In this document: one piece after another, positions 51,869-61,924 of the stretch
Layout: each line of letters begins with the position of its first letter
Position numbering within the stretch: position 1 is the first letter of the stretch
Source of the DNA: Dehalococcoidales bacterium
Lineage (GTDB): Bacteria > Chloroflexota > Dehalococcoidia > Dehalococcoidales > UBA5627
DNA: 64,000 nucleotides
Reading direction: 5' to 3'
Assembly (NCBI GenBank): GCA_041656115.1
Contig: JBBAED010000004.1
Location: 62,001 to 126,000 of the forward strand
Notes under the pieces: generated by a model
What the model saw: only the letters and a program-made list of their open reading frames with translations
Told to the model about the DNA's origin: nothing
Databases searched by the model: none
Program-made: the position numbers and the translations under genes

Positions 51869-51923
51869 AAAACTTGTATACAAAGTATATCAGTTTGTAT
51901 ACATTTGTCAATAGATGTATACA
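51854..51923 (-). promoter_or_regulatory. Fic promoter with four TGTATACA operators
   Basis: Perfect 8-bp palindromes TGTATACA start at 51854, 51875, 51896 and 51916, spaced 21, 21 and 20 bp, two helical turns apart. The minus-strand promoter is TTGACA (51906-51911), 16 bp, TATACT (51884-51889), so sites flank the -35, the spacer, the start point and the first codons. A cooperative repressor array is implied. Confidence 0.75.
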
Positions 51924-51941
51924 AACTTTTTGAGGTTTGAA

Positions 51942-52526
51942 TCAAAACAGACGAATCCCGAATTCACGCAGGGTATTAGCCAGTGCATAAATCGGCAGCC
52001 CGACGACATTAAAATAATCGCCCTCGATTTTTTCGACAATTAACGCACCCAACCCTTGAATTGCGTATGCCCCGGCCTTATCAAGCGGTTCTCCCGTCTT
52101 TGCGTAAGCATCAATTTCCGCGGATGTCAGTTTTTTAATATAAACCTTAGTTTCAACCGCAGCGGATAATGTTTTAGCGGTTGCGGTATCCGTAACGGTA
52201 AACCCCGTAATTACAAAATGATGCCTGCCGCTTAGCCGCGCAAGCATAGTGCGCGCTTCCGCAGGGCTTTTAGGCTTGCCGATTATCTGCCCGTCAAGAA
52301 CCCCAAAGGTGTCCGCCCCGATAATAACGGCATCCTGGTATTTTTCGGCAATCGCCGTAACTTTGCGCAGCGACAATTCTATCGCCAATTTATGCGAATC
52401 GGGCTCCCGGCATATTTCCTCATTAAAACCACTGCCGTCAACCTCAAAGCGCAGCCCGATATTTTCCAAAAGCTCTTTCCTGCGAGGGGATGATGAGGCC
52501 AATATTATTCTTCTTTCGTTATCCAT
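51942..52526 (-). CDS. maf: Maf-family nucleoside triphosphate pyrophosphatase
   Basis: 194 residues. Maf motifs: ILASSSPRRKELLENIG at the start, GADTFGVLDGQIIGKP and EPLDKAGAYAIQG. Hydrolyses modified or canonical pyrimidine nucleotides (dTTP, UTP) to monophosphates as a housecleaning enzyme. Lies nine bases after the ABC-F gene on the same strand. Confidence 0.95.
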   Translation of the reverse strand: MDNERRIILASSSPRRKELLENIGLRFEVDGSGFNEEICREPDSHKLAIELSLRKVTAIAEKYQDAVIIGADTFGVLDGQIIGKPKSPAEARTMLARLSGRHHFVITGFTVTDTATAKTLSAAVETKVYIKKLTSAEIDAYAKTGEPLDKAGAYAIQGLGALIVEKIEGDYFNVVGLPIYALANTLREFGIRLF

Positions 52527-52535
52527 ACTTTAATA

Positions 52536-54500
52536 TTACTGCAGAGCACGAATCGCCTCCGCCAACTCCTGTTTCATGGTTTCGTCCTGGAGGCTTAACC
52601 CCTCCCAGCGCGCTTCCAACGCCTTAATGCGCGCCAGAACCTGTTGATGTCTGGAAGTAGCCTCTACCATCGCCGCACCGTCATTGTAGCTTGTCTGGTC
52701 GGCATAAAGGGATTCAATCTTGTTTTTTTCAGCCTCTAATTGCGCTATTTCGTTTTCAACCTTTTCAATTTCGGCTTTTAAAGGCTTGGATTTACGAAAA
52801 TAATCGTTGCGAAGCGTTGCTTCTTTATTTTTACGCTGCTTTGCGTCACTAAACACAGGCTTGGGCTTACAAACCGGAGAATTCTCGCCCGGTACCTCAT
52901 TTTCTTTCTTTTTCTCGGTATAGTAATCGTAATCTCCCAAATAAAACGAAAGTACACCGTTTCTGACTTCGATAATCTTATTGGCAACCTGATTAATCAG
53001 CAGGCGGTCATGTGTAATAAAACATAGTGTCCCGTCGTATTCTTCGAGCGCATCCGTAAGAACCTCGCGCGAAGCAATATCAAGATGGTTGGTCGGCTCG
53101 TCCATTAAGATAAAATTGGCCGGCTTTAAAAGCATTTTTGCAATTGCAAGACGCGCTTTTTCACCGCCGGAAAGGACAGATACCGTTTTGAATGCGTCAT
53201 CACCGCTAAAAAGAAAGGCCCCCAAAAGCGAACGCAGCTCCCGGTCGGTTGCCTCGGGTGAAACCCTGCGCAGTTCGGATAATAAATCATTTGCCGGATT
53301 TAAAAGCTCCAACTGGTGTTGCGCATAATAAGTTGTTTCCGTTTTATGCCCCAAAACCCGTTCGCCCTTTTCAAATGGCAGCACCCCGGCAAGAATTTTT
53401 AAAAGGGTTGTCTTACCGGCACCGTTGGGGCCAACCAAAGCCACTTTATCCCCGCGTTCGATTGTTAGATTCATCCCTGCGTAAATTACCTTTTCACCGT
53501 ACGCTTTATGCAAGTTTTTTAAGTTAATCACTTCCCGCCCGCTCGGCTCGGTTTCGGCGAAATTAAAGTTTACTCTTTTGGTTATGCGGGGGACTTCAAT
53601 CAGTTCCGTTTTAGCCAGCAGCTTTAGACGGCTTTGTACTTGCCTGGCTTTGGTAGCTTTATAGCGAAAACGATCAACAAACTCCATTTGCTTAGCGATT
53701 TTCTTTTCCTGTCTTTCGGCGGCGGCTTCCAGTTTTTGAGCCTCTTTGTCACGCATTTCAATATAGCCGTTATAGTTTCCGTTAAAGCAAACTGGCTTGC
53801 CGTTTTCAATCGCCAAAATCTTATTGGTAACCTTATTCAAAAAAAGCCGGTCGTGTGATGTTAAAAGAACCGCGCCGTCGTAGCGTAAAAGATAATTTTC
53901 AAACCAGATGCACGACTCCAAATCAAGATGATTGGTGGGTTCGTCCAAAAGGAGGAGATCCGGGTTGACCGCCAACAATTTTGCCAGCGAAGCGCGCATT
54001 AACCAACCGCCGCTAAATTCTTTTAAAGGCCGCCCAAAATCATTTTCGGAAAAACCGAGCCCGCAGAGGATGGCCTTGGCACGGTATTCAACATCGTTCT
54101 CGCCCAGAATCTCAAAACGGTGCTGCAATTCCCCCAATTCCGCCAGCAAGGACATTTTTTCATCGTCTGCAAGGAGCTGCTCCAGCTTAGAAACTATTGT
54201 ATCAATCCGCTCTTGAATTGCCTTTGTTTTTTCACAGGCAACGGCGACTTCATCCAATAAAAGCTTGTCGGAAAAAGGCTCCACTTCCTGCCGCAAATAA
54301 CCGATTGTGGTTCCTTTTTTGCGAGTGATTAAACCTTCATCGGGGGTCACATTACCGGATATAATTTCAAAAAGGGTTGTTTTGCCCGAACCGTTAGGGC
54401 CAAGGACGGCAACACGGTCGCTTTCGCCAACACTAAGCGTCAAACCCGCAAACAATGTGCGTAAACCGAACGATTTTGAAATTTCGAAAATACTTAGCAT
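52536..54500 (-). CDS. ABC-F family ATPase
   Basis: 654 residues, two ABC domains without membrane segments. Walker A GPNGSGKTT and GPNGAGKTT, signatures FSGGWLMRASLAKL and LSGGEKARLAIAK, Walker B LLLLDEPTNHLD and ILMDEPTNHLD. The linker of about 80 residues is charged (QKKIAKQMEFVDRFRYKATKA) and a coiled C-terminal tail is present. ABC-F proteins act on the ribosome, in translation regulation or antibiotic protection; which one is not clear. First gene of the pair with maf. Confidence 0.93.
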   Translation of the reverse strand: MLSIFEISKSFGLRTLFAGLTLSVGESDRVAVLGPNGSGKTTLFEIISGNVTPDEGLITRKKGTTIGYLRQEVEPFSDKLLLDEVAVACEKTKAIQERIDTIVSKLEQLLADDEKMSLLAELGELQHRFEILGENDVEYRAKAILCGLGFSENDFGRPLKEFSGGWLMRASLAKLLAVNPDLLLLDEPTNHLDLESCIWFENYLLRYDGAVLLTSHDRLFLNKVTNKILAIENGKPVCFNGNYNGYIEMRDKEAQKLEAAAERQEKKIAKQMEFVDRFRYKATKARQVQSRLKLLAKTELIEVPRITKRVNFNFAETEPSGREVINLKNLHKAYGEKVIYAGMNLTIERGDKVALVGPNGAGKTTLLKILAGVLPFEKGERVLGHKTETTYYAQHQLELLNPANDLLSELRRVSPEATDRELRSLLGAFLFSGDDAFKTVSVLSGGEKARLAIAKMLLKPANFILMDEPTNHLDIASREVLTDALEEYDGTLCFITHDRLLINQVANKIIEVRNGVLSFYLGDYDYYTEKKKENEVPGENSPVCKPKPVFSDAKQRKNKEATLRNDYFRKSKPLKAEIEKVENEIAQLEAEKNKIESLYADQTSYNDGAAMVEATSRHQQVLARIKALEARWEGLSLQDETMKQELAEAIRALQ

Positions 54501-54598
54501 GTTTACCTAAAAATTTATTGCGAAAACTTTAGTAAATTATACAATCCGAACGCCTGTTGGGGGAAATCGAAGCATGGAATTATCTTAACATAACGACA

Positions 54599-56659
54599 TT
54601 ATTCGACTCCTTCTTTGGCTGAAGAAGTCTCCTCGGGCGGCAAGGCATTTTTTACCTCGGCAAGCGCCTCGGGGCTGATTGTTTCCGCAGCCTGTAAAGT
54701 ACCCTCGGTCGCTTTTGTAACCGCTTCATCTTTCGACAAGTTCACCTGCTTTGAAACCTTGACCGCCGCCTCAACGGTTCTACGGGTCGCGGTTGCCAAA
54801 TCACAGCACGTCTCGGAAGCACCTTCTATAATCCCTTGGCTTGCCCCGATAATTGCATCCTCGGGGGCAACGCCGGCATCGGTCATAACCTTAATAACGC
54901 TTGTTACAATCGCCTTTTCTATTTTGCCGACATCCTCCGGAGTCTCTTCAATGGCATGCATCGCTCCGCGCGCAACCTGTCTGGAAATTTCCATTCCGTG
55001 CTTTTTCATATCTTCCGGGGATTGCGGAAGGACAGAGATATCCCTTTCAAAAGCCCTTGTCAATCTCTGAGTCAACCTTTTACCTTGTAATGCCGTAACG
55101 GTAGCCATTCTGGCAATTTCCGCTATTTGAAAAACGGTAACGCCCAAGGCCACATCCAACCCCGGAATTCCAATTCGCCTTACTTGGTTAAAAGGAAAAT
55201 TACTAAATGTCATCGGGGCGGGAGCGGAACTCATATGGCTCGTGAAGTCCCGTGACGGATTTAAAAGTGAATTTAAAACGATTTCGCTGCCAACCTCGCC
55301 CTCTTCCTTTAAAGAAGCCAGTAAGCCAATAACGGCTAAACCCGCAATAAAGGCCAGCAAAAACAGGAAATCCAATCCGTTCAGCACTAAAATCGGGAAC
55401 TCCGCCATGCTGCCGTTACTAATCCATGTTATGTTAAGGTTTAAATGCCTTGTTGCAAAAAAGCCGGCTAATAAACTGCCAAAGAGCGGTCCGACTCCGA
55501 TACCGAGATTGGTGGCTACGGAAGCACTGGCAAGATAGGAAGCGGCCTGACCGGCAGGCGCCAACTTCAAACCGATTGTGCTGACGGTAAGGTTAACTCC
55601 GGCCATCGCGATTCCCGCAAATATATGCAAAACCACAAGCAAGGGCATGGTTAAGAAATATTTATCGGGCATTGCCGTAAACATCCAGCCGAAAATCACC
55701 AATAAATAAAGGGATGCGCACATATATAAAATAACTTTATTACCGAAACGATCCACAAAGCTGCCCCAAACCCGAAGGAAAATAACGCTAAAGAGCTGGC
55801 TTGTGATACTCAGCCCGATAACCCAATAAAGAGGCAAACCCAGATATGTCAGCATATAGACGGCAAAAAAGGGAATCGCCAGGTTTGAAGCGATATTCCA
55901 AAACAATAAAAAAGAGACCAGTTTTTTGAAGTTTTTGTCTCGCAAAGGCGCGATAAGCCTTTCTTTCAAAGAAACCGAATCCTTTTCTACCGGCTGCATC
56001 ATCGGCTCCGGCATTAATGACATAAACACCGGGCAAGACAAGCCCAAAAATACGGTGCCAAATAAAAGAACCCAAGTATAAGCCAACGCGATATTACCGG
56101 TAGAAGATAAACCGGACCAATAATCGACAAAAAAGGCCGCACCCAAACTGAATATCGCACTAACTATCCCCGCAAGGGCCAACCTTCTGCCAAAAAAACG
56201 GCCAAGGATTGATTGAGGCACAAGGTCGCGAATCCAACTGTTCCACGCTGAATTGGTAAATGCTCGCAGCAAGCCGTTTATTACCAATAGCCCAAGTAAC
56301 AAATAGACCGCTTCCGCACTGGGGGTAACCATAAATAAGGGAATCAGCGCAACCGGAATCCAGACAAGCTGCGCCAGCAGATATGACGGGACAACAATCG
56401 CTTTACGTTTTCTGAACTTCTCAACCAGTAAAATCGTAACGCTTTGGAAACTTTGCATCAGAAACGGAATTGAGGCCATTATACCGATCTGGGGAACACT
56501 TGCGCCAAGAGCCAAGGCATACGCCGCCAGGATACCGCTGGTAGTAATGCTATTAAAGCTCAGTGCCGCAACGCCTTCCAGAGTTAACCAGCGCAGCCCT
56601 GATTTAATATCTTGCTCGGATATCGTAGGCTTCGGATTTAAAAAACTAAATATTTTCAT
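54599..56659 (-). CDS. MFS transporter with long C-terminal helical tail
   Basis: 686 residues. Residues 15-450 hold about twelve helices of the major facilitator fold with FRKRKAIVVPSYLLAQ and RFFGRRLALAGI loops. The last about 200 residues, after helix 12, are soluble, alanine- and threonine-rich and predicted helical, with repeated E/S-x-A patterns (VIKVMTDAGVAPEDAI, VSKQVNLSKDEAV). Such a tail is not part of ordinary MFS proteins and may bind a partner or form a coiled assembly. The substrate is unknown. Confidence 0.8.
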   Translation of the reverse strand: MKIFSFLNPKPTISEQDIKSGLRWLTLEGVAALSFNSITTSGILAAYALALGASVPQIGIMASIPFLMQSFQSVTILLVEKFRKRKAIVVPSYLLAQLVWIPVALIPLFMVTPSAEAVYLLLGLLVINGLLRAFTNSAWNSWIRDLVPQSILGRFFGRRLALAGIVSAIFSLGAAFFVDYWSGLSSTGNIALAYTWVLLFGTVFLGLSCPVFMSLMPEPMMQPVEKDSVSLKERLIAPLRDKNFKKLVSFLLFWNIASNLAIPFFAVYMLTYLGLPLYWVIGLSITSQLFSVIFLRVWGSFVDRFGNKVILYMCASLYLLVIFGWMFTAMPDKYFLTMPLLVVLHIFAGIAMAGVNLTVSTIGLKLAPAGQAASYLASASVATNLGIGVGPLFGSLLAGFFATRHLNLNITWISNGSMAEFPILVLNGLDFLFLLAFIAGLAVIGLLASLKEEGEVGSEIVLNSLLNPSRDFTSHMSSAPAPMTFSNFPFNQVRRIGIPGLDVALGVTVFQIAEIARMATVTALQGKRLTQRLTRAFERDISVLPQSPEDMKKHGMEISRQVARGAMHAIEETPEDVGKIEKAIVTSVIKVMTDAGVAPEDAIIGASQGIIEGASETCCDLATATRRTVEAAVKVSKQVNLSKDEAVTKATEGTLQAAETISPEALAEVKNALPPEETSSAKEGVE

Positions 56660-57020
56660 AAAAATAAAATGCTATACCGCACCAACAATTTTATCAACTT
56701 ATAAAACGGCCGACCTAACACAAAAATTCACACCGGCAAAGGGCAAACCCTATAAAAATAAATACCGTAAAAAACAATTTTCAAAACTTTCAATAAAACA
56801 AAGAAACTGCCGTAAAGTTAGCCGAAATGCTAAAGTTCCCGGCGCGCTGTTTCTCAAACCCTGCATTTTATGCCTGTCGGATTTGCTTTAGTTAAAAATT
56901 TGCGCTTGGAACGGTATTATAGAACTACCGGATAAAAAAGGGGGTACATTCGGATTATATTATATTGCCGTAATTACGGCAAGGCAGTGCGGTTGGATAG
57001 TGCGGAATTGACGATAACGG
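56660..57020. other. Intergenic gap without recognised feature
   Basis: 361 bases between the MFS gene and the HD-GYP regulator gene. No ORF with a ribosome site, no clear terminator and no repeat family seen elsewhere in the window. Confidence 0.4.
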
Positions 57021-58058
57021 TTACATTGAAGTTAAACTGTCTTCAATTTCTAAAAAGGCCTCCACCACAGCGGGGTCAAACTGGGCGCCCGAACCTTTTT
57101 TAATCTCGCAAACCGCTGCCTCATGCCCCAGTGATTTGCGATAAGGGCGGTCGGAAGTCATGGCATCATAGGCATCCGCCAGTGTCAGGATTGCCACCCC
57201 TTGCATAATTTGATTACCCGCAAGCCCGTCGGGATAACCTGTGCCGTCAAAACGCTCGTGATGCAAACGCACCATATCCAGGATTTCCTGCTCATCAATA
57301 ACCGGTTTTAAAATGCGCTCTCCGATTATCGAATGCTCTTTAACATGTTCAAATTCTTCGTCGCTAAGGATATCCTGTTTGTTAAGTATTTCTTTTTTAA
57401 CACCGATTTTACCGATATCGTGAACAAGGGCGGCAACACGAATATTCTCTATTGTTTTTTCGTTTATGCCCAACTTACGGGCAATTGCTACCGAAATTTC
57501 GGCAACCCTCTTTGAGTGGAACCCTGTATATTCGTCCTTGGCTTCCAACGCCAGCGCCAGCGAGGTAACAATATTCATAAAAGATTTACGGATTTTATCC
57601 GCTTGTTCTTTTACTTTTTCCTCCAAGTTGTGCTGATAATCCAAAACTTCCATCTCTAAACGCCGTACGTTCAATGCACGCATTACACTCAGAGCCACCT
57701 CATCCAAATTAAAGGGCTTAATAAAATAGTCGTAAGCTCCCAATCTAACGCACTTAATCGCCGTTTCGGTATCGCCGACAGCGGTTGCCATAATCACAAC
57801 AGTATCGGGAAAGGCTTTTTTAAGCTTCGGCAAAAAATCAATCCCGGAGCCGCCGGGCATTAGGATATCCAAGATTACAAGATCGGCCGCTTTTTTGCGC
57901 ATTTGCTCCATTGCCTGTTGCGTATTTTCGGCTTTTAAGCAATCATAGCCTTCCGATTTTAATTTACGGCATAAAAGATGTCTGATAACTTCCTCGTCAT
58001 CAACCACCAGTATCGTCCATGAACGTTCGTAGTGATTTAACATTGTTTCCTCATTCAT
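57021..58058 (-). CDS. HD-GYP response regulator (probable c-di-GMP phosphodiesterase)
   Basis: 345 residues. A REC domain (about 14-130) has DDEE, the phosphoacceptor in LVILDILMPGGSG, and a C-terminal KPF. An HD-GYP domain at about 165-345 shows VHDIGKIGVK and HHERFDGTGYPDGL, with ADAYDAMTSDRPYR. It should hydrolyse c-di-GMP when phosphorylated, presumably by the kinase encoded immediately upstream. Its ATG overlaps the kinase stop by eight bases. Confidence 0.94.
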   Translation of the reverse strand: MNEETMLNHYERSWTILVVDDEEVIRHLLCRKLKSEGYDCLKAENTQQAMEQMRKKAADLVILDILMPGGSGIDFLPKLKKAFPDTVVIMATAVGDTETAIKCVRLGAYDYFIKPFNLDEVALSVMRALNVRRLEMEVLDYQHNLEEKVKEQADKIRKSFMNIVTSLALALEAKDEYTGFHSKRVAEISVAIARKLGINEKTIENIRVAALVHDIGKIGVKKEILNKQDILSDEEFEHVKEHSIIGERILKPVIDEQEILDMVRLHHERFDGTGYPDGLAGNQIMQGVAILTLADAYDAMTSDRPYRKSLGHEAAVCEIKKGSGAQFDPAVVEAFLEIEDSLTSM

Positions 58059-61000
58059 CCGTCTTGGGTTGGACTAGCGGCAGCTCAACCGTAAAAACAG
58101 AACCTTCGCCCAATTTGCTTTTAACATAAATATTCCCGTGATGTTGTGAAATTATACCATGTGAAATACTTAAACCTAAACCGGTCCCCCGTCCCACGAC
58201 CTTTGTTGTAAAAAACGGATCGAACAGATGTTTAATGTTTTCCGGGTCGATTCCGCGGCCGTTATCAATAAAGGATATCTTAACCATTCCTTCAACCATT
58301 TCGGTTTTGATTGTAAGCGTGCCTCCGCCATTTGCTTCGCTCATTGCAAACTCGGCATTAACAACAATATTTAGAAAAACCTGCTGAATCTGGAACCAAT
58401 CCATTGATACATAGGGCAAATCCGGCGCATAATCCCTGATTACGTTTATGTTATGGACTTTTTGCTCGTATTCACGCAGCTCCAAAACTTTCTCCAAAAT
58501 ATTTTCAACACTTGCCGGGTGCATCTCATTTTCATGTTTACGTGCAAAAACAAGCAGATTTTTAACAATTCTGGCAGCTCTCTGCGCTTCGCTGTTAATC
58601 ATTTGCAAATCTTTTAACAAATCCGGCGCAATGTTTTCTTTTTCAAGCATCAGTTGGGTTAGCCCGACAACGCTTGTAAGAGGGTTATTAAGCTCATGGG
58701 TAATACCGGAGGACAGCTCACCGATAGATGCCAAACGATCCGTTAAAACCATCTTTTCCGCCATTTTTTTGCGTTCGGTAATATCCTCCATTATATGCAC
58801 GGAACCAACTACTTGGCCTTTGCTGTCAAACATCGGGTCGGCAGCAACGTAATACCACTTATTATCGATTTCAAATTCTCCCGATTCCCGGCGCCCGCTT
58901 TTGACCGACCTGAAGTGGGGGCAGCTTTTTGTTAGTTCGCTTGCAAATTGCATTACTTCATAACACTTTTTGCCTTCGATTTCCTTATCGGTTTTGCCTG
59001 TCAATTTGTTCATTGCCTTGTTACAATTTATAATTGTTCCGTCAAGATCAAGCAGGCAAATAACGCTTTCAATCGAGTTAAATGTAGCCTCCCAACTGTT
59101 TATCGATTGCCGCAACTTTTCTTCGGACTTAATTAAATCCCTCTCGATTTTTTTAATTTGGGTTATATCGGTAAACGTGGCATAGGCTTGGTACGGCCTT
59201 TTTTCTCCGTTTCTGAATCTGGGTCTGGAACCAGCAACCACCCAACGGTAATCTTTCCCCGAAGGCTTTAAAATACCCATTACAACGCCCTCTACAGCTT
59301 GCCCGTTTTGCAAAGCCAAAACAGACGGGAATTCTTCTTTGGGAAAAGGCAGTCCTTCTTCGGTAACTGCCACTATTTCGCCATCAAATACGGTTTTATC
59401 GGACGCCACCTCCAAATTTAACCCCCAAATATCGATAGCCGCTTTATTTGCAGAAATCAGTTTTCCTGCGCTATCCCAAAATATCACCCCTTGAGCCATC
59501 GTTTCAAACAGGGTACGGTACTCTTCTTCACTTTTTCTGAGGGCTTCTTCGGCTTCTTTGCGGCTTGTTATATCGCGGGCAATGCCTTCAATCGCCGCAA
59601 CCCGCCCTTCGTCATCAAAAATGGGCGTATTCTGTTGTTCGGTCCATATTATGCTGCCGTCTTTTTTAACCCACCTAAGGACAATAGGGTGCTTGGCAGC
59701 TTCAGGTGATTGCATAATTTCAGCTAACTTAGCCCTGTCATCGGGATGCACCAATTTAAAACCCAATTCGGGGTCGGCGTAATGGTCTTCGGGGGTAAAA
59801 CCGGTAATAGCGGTTGCCGAAGGACTGACATACTCAAACCGCGGGGTCGGCAAAAGACGCAAACGATAAATTAAATCCTTGGCGTTATCGGCCAAAAAGC
59901 GGTAGCTCTCTTCACTTTTTCTGAGGGCTTCTTCGGCTTCCTTGCGGCTTGTTATATCGTGGCAAATGCAAAAAACCAATTTTTTATCGGCAAAAAAGGC
60001 TCCGTTGATACTGACTTCGACATCATAAACGGTTCCGTCTTTGCGGCGATGCTTTGTTTCAAAACGACGTCCCTTCTCATCGACACTGCGCAAAGTATTT
60101 TTTAATTGCTCTCGAGTCGCCTCAATACTCCAGTCCCAAAGGTGTAAATTTTTGACTTCATCGGGGGTATAGCCGACCATATTTATAAAATGTTGATTAG
60201 CCTCAAAAACAGCGCCGTTTTCATCAAGAACAACAATACCGGCCCTTGATTGTTCAACAAGTATCCGGCGGCGGATTAATTCATCGGAGAGCGCTTGCTC
60301 CGCCTTTTTACGCTCGGTAACGTCGTGTCCGACAACTAAAAGCCCGGTAATCTTTCCGTTTTTATCCTTAAGGGGCGTATCATACCAATCCACCAGCCGT
60401 TCTTCACCGCTCTTTATAACAATTGAGTTGATATTTCCGACCCTTTTTTGGCCGTCGATAGCAATTGCAAAGATTTCTTTGGTTTTTTCCCTATTATATT
60501 GCGGAAGGAATGTTTCGAACCAATCTTTCCCTTTAACTTCATCTAAAGAATATCCGGAAAAACTTTCCATATACGGATTGAAATCAACAATGCGCCCTTG
60601 GGTGTCCAGTGTCAGAATAATTGCCCTTGCGGTATCAACAATACTTCGTACGTAATCTTTCTCCTGCCTCAGTGCTTCCTCAACCCTAATCCGCTCGGTA
60701 ATATCTTTATCCACCCCGCGATACCCCAGTAAATTACCCTGACTATCAAGGATAGGAGCAGAGCTTGTTTCCAATATAACCATCTCGCCGTTTTTATGGG
60801 TATTCGGATAAATGAAATTACGCAAAGCCCGTTTTTGCTCTATGGCTTCCTTGGCCATTTTTAAAAACTCTTCCTGAATTTTGGAGCCGTAGAGGTCGTA
60901 ATAGTGTTTCTTGCCGACAAGCTCTTTCGGCAAGTAGCCCAGTATTCTTTCAACCGCCGGGCTTGAGTAGGTGTACATTCCTTCGGCATCAGATTCCCAG

Positions 61001-61488
61001 ATCCATTCGTCGGCACTGTCGGCAACCTGCCTGAGACGCTCCTCACTTTCGCGTAAAGATTTTTCCGCTTCCTTGCGCTCTGTAATATCGCGAAAGATTG
61101 CCATATCAGCCGGGCTTTCATCGTGCTCTATAATAAAGGCATTTACTTCAACAGGTACAAATAACCCGTTTTTGGCGTTTATTTCCAATTCATATCTATG
61201 AGGAACGTCTTCGCCGGCCATTCTTCTTTTGTATCTTTCAGAAACAAGGTCTTTGAATTGAGGGGCAACAAAATCAGGCAGTGTTTTTCCGATTATTTCG
61301 CCTAGAGAAAACCCGGTAATTTGAGACATTATCGAATTGGCAAACTTAATTTGATTGTCTTGGACAATAATTACGCCGCCGTCAATGTTATCGTAAGAAA
61401 GGCAATATTTTTTTGTTGGAGGGGTAGGTTCCGAAACGGCATCGTCGCGTTCTTTTTTCAAATTATTCCCGTCTTTTTTACCTAACAT
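58051..61488 (-). CDS. Soluble histidine kinase with seven PAS domains
   Basis: 1145 residues from the ATG at 61488, after AGGGGAAGCGG. Seven PAS/PAC units (DITERKEAE-type ends recur about every 120-130 residues) precede HisKA with SSGITHELNNPLTS and a HATPase with DNGRGIDPENI and GRGTGLGLS. No membrane helix, so it is a cytosolic multi-input sensor. Two adjacent PAS linkers (RKSEE...DITSRKEAEEAL) are nearly identical at DNA level, pointing to recent internal duplication. It is in an operon with the HD-GYP regulator. Confidence 0.95.
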   Translation of the reverse strand: MLGKKDGNNLKKERDDAVSEPTPPTKKYCLSYDNIDGGVIIVQDNQIKFANSIMSQITGFSLGEIIGKTLPDFVAPQFKDLVSERYKRRMAGEDVPHRYELEINAKNGLFVPVEVNAFIIEHDESPADMAIFRDITERKEAEKSLRESEERLRQVADSADEWIWESDAEGMYTYSSPAVERILGYLPKELVGKKHYYDLYGSKIQEEFLKMAKEAIEQKRALRNFIYPNTHKNGEMVILETSSAPILDSQGNLLGYRGVDKDITERIRVEEALRQEKDYVRSIVDTARAIILTLDTQGRIVDFNPYMESFSGYSLDEVKGKDWFETFLPQYNREKTKEIFAIAIDGQKRVGNINSIVIKSGEERLVDWYDTPLKDKNGKITGLLVVGHDVTERKKAEQALSDELIRRRILVEQSRAGIVVLDENGAVFEANQHFINMVGYTPDEVKNLHLWDWSIEATREQLKNTLRSVDEKGRRFETKHRRKDGTVYDVEVSINGAFFADKKLVFCICHDITSRKEAEEALRKSEESYRFLADNAKDLIYRLRLLPTPRFEYVSPSATAITGFTPEDHYADPELGFKLVHPDDRAKLAEIMQSPEAAKHPIVLRWVKKDGSIIWTEQQNTPIFDDEGRVAAIEGIARDITSRKEAEEALRKSEEEYRTLFETMAQGVIFWDSAGKLISANKAAIDIWGLNLEVASDKTVFDGEIVAVTEEGLPFPKEEFPSVLALQNGQAVEGVVMGILKPSGKDYRWVVAGSRPRFRNGEKRPYQAYATFTDITQIKKIERDLIKSEEKLRQSINSWEATFNSIESVICLLDLDGTIINCNKAMNKLTGKTDKEIEGKKCYEVMQFASELTKSCPHFRSVKSGRRESGEFEIDNKWYYVAADPMFDSKGQVVGSVHIMEDITERKKMAEKMVLTDRLASIGELSSGITHELNNPLTSVVGLTQLMLEKENIAPDLLKDLQMINSEAQRAARIVKNLLVFARKHENEMHPASVENILEKVLELREYEQKVHNINVIRDYAPDLPYVSMDWFQIQQVFLNIVVNAEFAMSEANGGGTLTIKTEMVEGMVKISFIDNGRGIDPENIKHLFDPFFTTKVVGRGTGLGLSISHGIISQHHGNIYVKSKLGEGSVFTVELPLVQPKTDE

Positions 61489-61690
61489 ATATATACCGCT
61501 TCCCCTTTGTAACAAAGGATTGGGGATAATGGCACAAAGATAAGCATGCCAGCCGCAGTTATTATATTTAAGCTGTTACTTTTATGCAAAATAATGCACC
61601 CATTATATAATAAGGGTCGCCTAAAGACCATAGGTTAAGAGGGGAATATTTTATAATGGAACTAAATTAGCGTTAAAAATTTGAAATCAG

Positions 61691-61719
61691 TTGCCAAAAA
61701 CAGCCTTTATTGCTACAAT
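61691..61719 (+). promoter_or_regulatory. Promoter of tRNA-Arg
   Basis: TTGCCA (61691-61696), 17-bp spacer, TACAAT (61714-61719), about 55 bp before the tRNA. Confidence 0.6.
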
Positions 61720-61773
61720 CTCTCTGTTAGCGGCGCAAAGGTTTATTCTCAAAGCCGTTTGATTTTTCGCTAT

Positions 61774-61849
61774 GCCCCTGTAGCTCAGTGGATAGAGCAG
61801 CGGTTTCCTAAACCGCGTGTCGAGAGTTCGACTCTCTCCAGGGGTACCA
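61774..61849 (+). tRNA. tRNA-Arg (CCT)
   Basis: Acceptor GCCCCTG pairs with CAGGGGT (one G-T); anticodon loop TTCCTAA, anticodon CCT, decoding AGG; T arm AGAG/CTCT; CCA encoded. Confidence 0.93.
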
Positions 61850-61862
61850 CTCTTTAAACTGC

Positions 61863-61896
61863 AAAGCCCTCGGACGACTAGAAATCCAAGGGCTTT
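61863..61896. terminator. Terminator after tRNA-Arg
   Basis: AAAGCCCT and AGGGCTTT inverted repeat with a long loop (18 nt), followed by ATTTATTT; it can serve both the tRNA and the convergent gene at 61925. Confidence 0.6.
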
Positions 61897-61924
61897 ATTT
61901 ATTTCGACTAAAATCCCGCTTTAT

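Noticed and set aside
56547..56891. 114-codon plus-strand frame at the MFS gene start
   Set aside because: Mostly antisense to the MFS N-terminus and then low-complexity intergenic sequence, without start signals.
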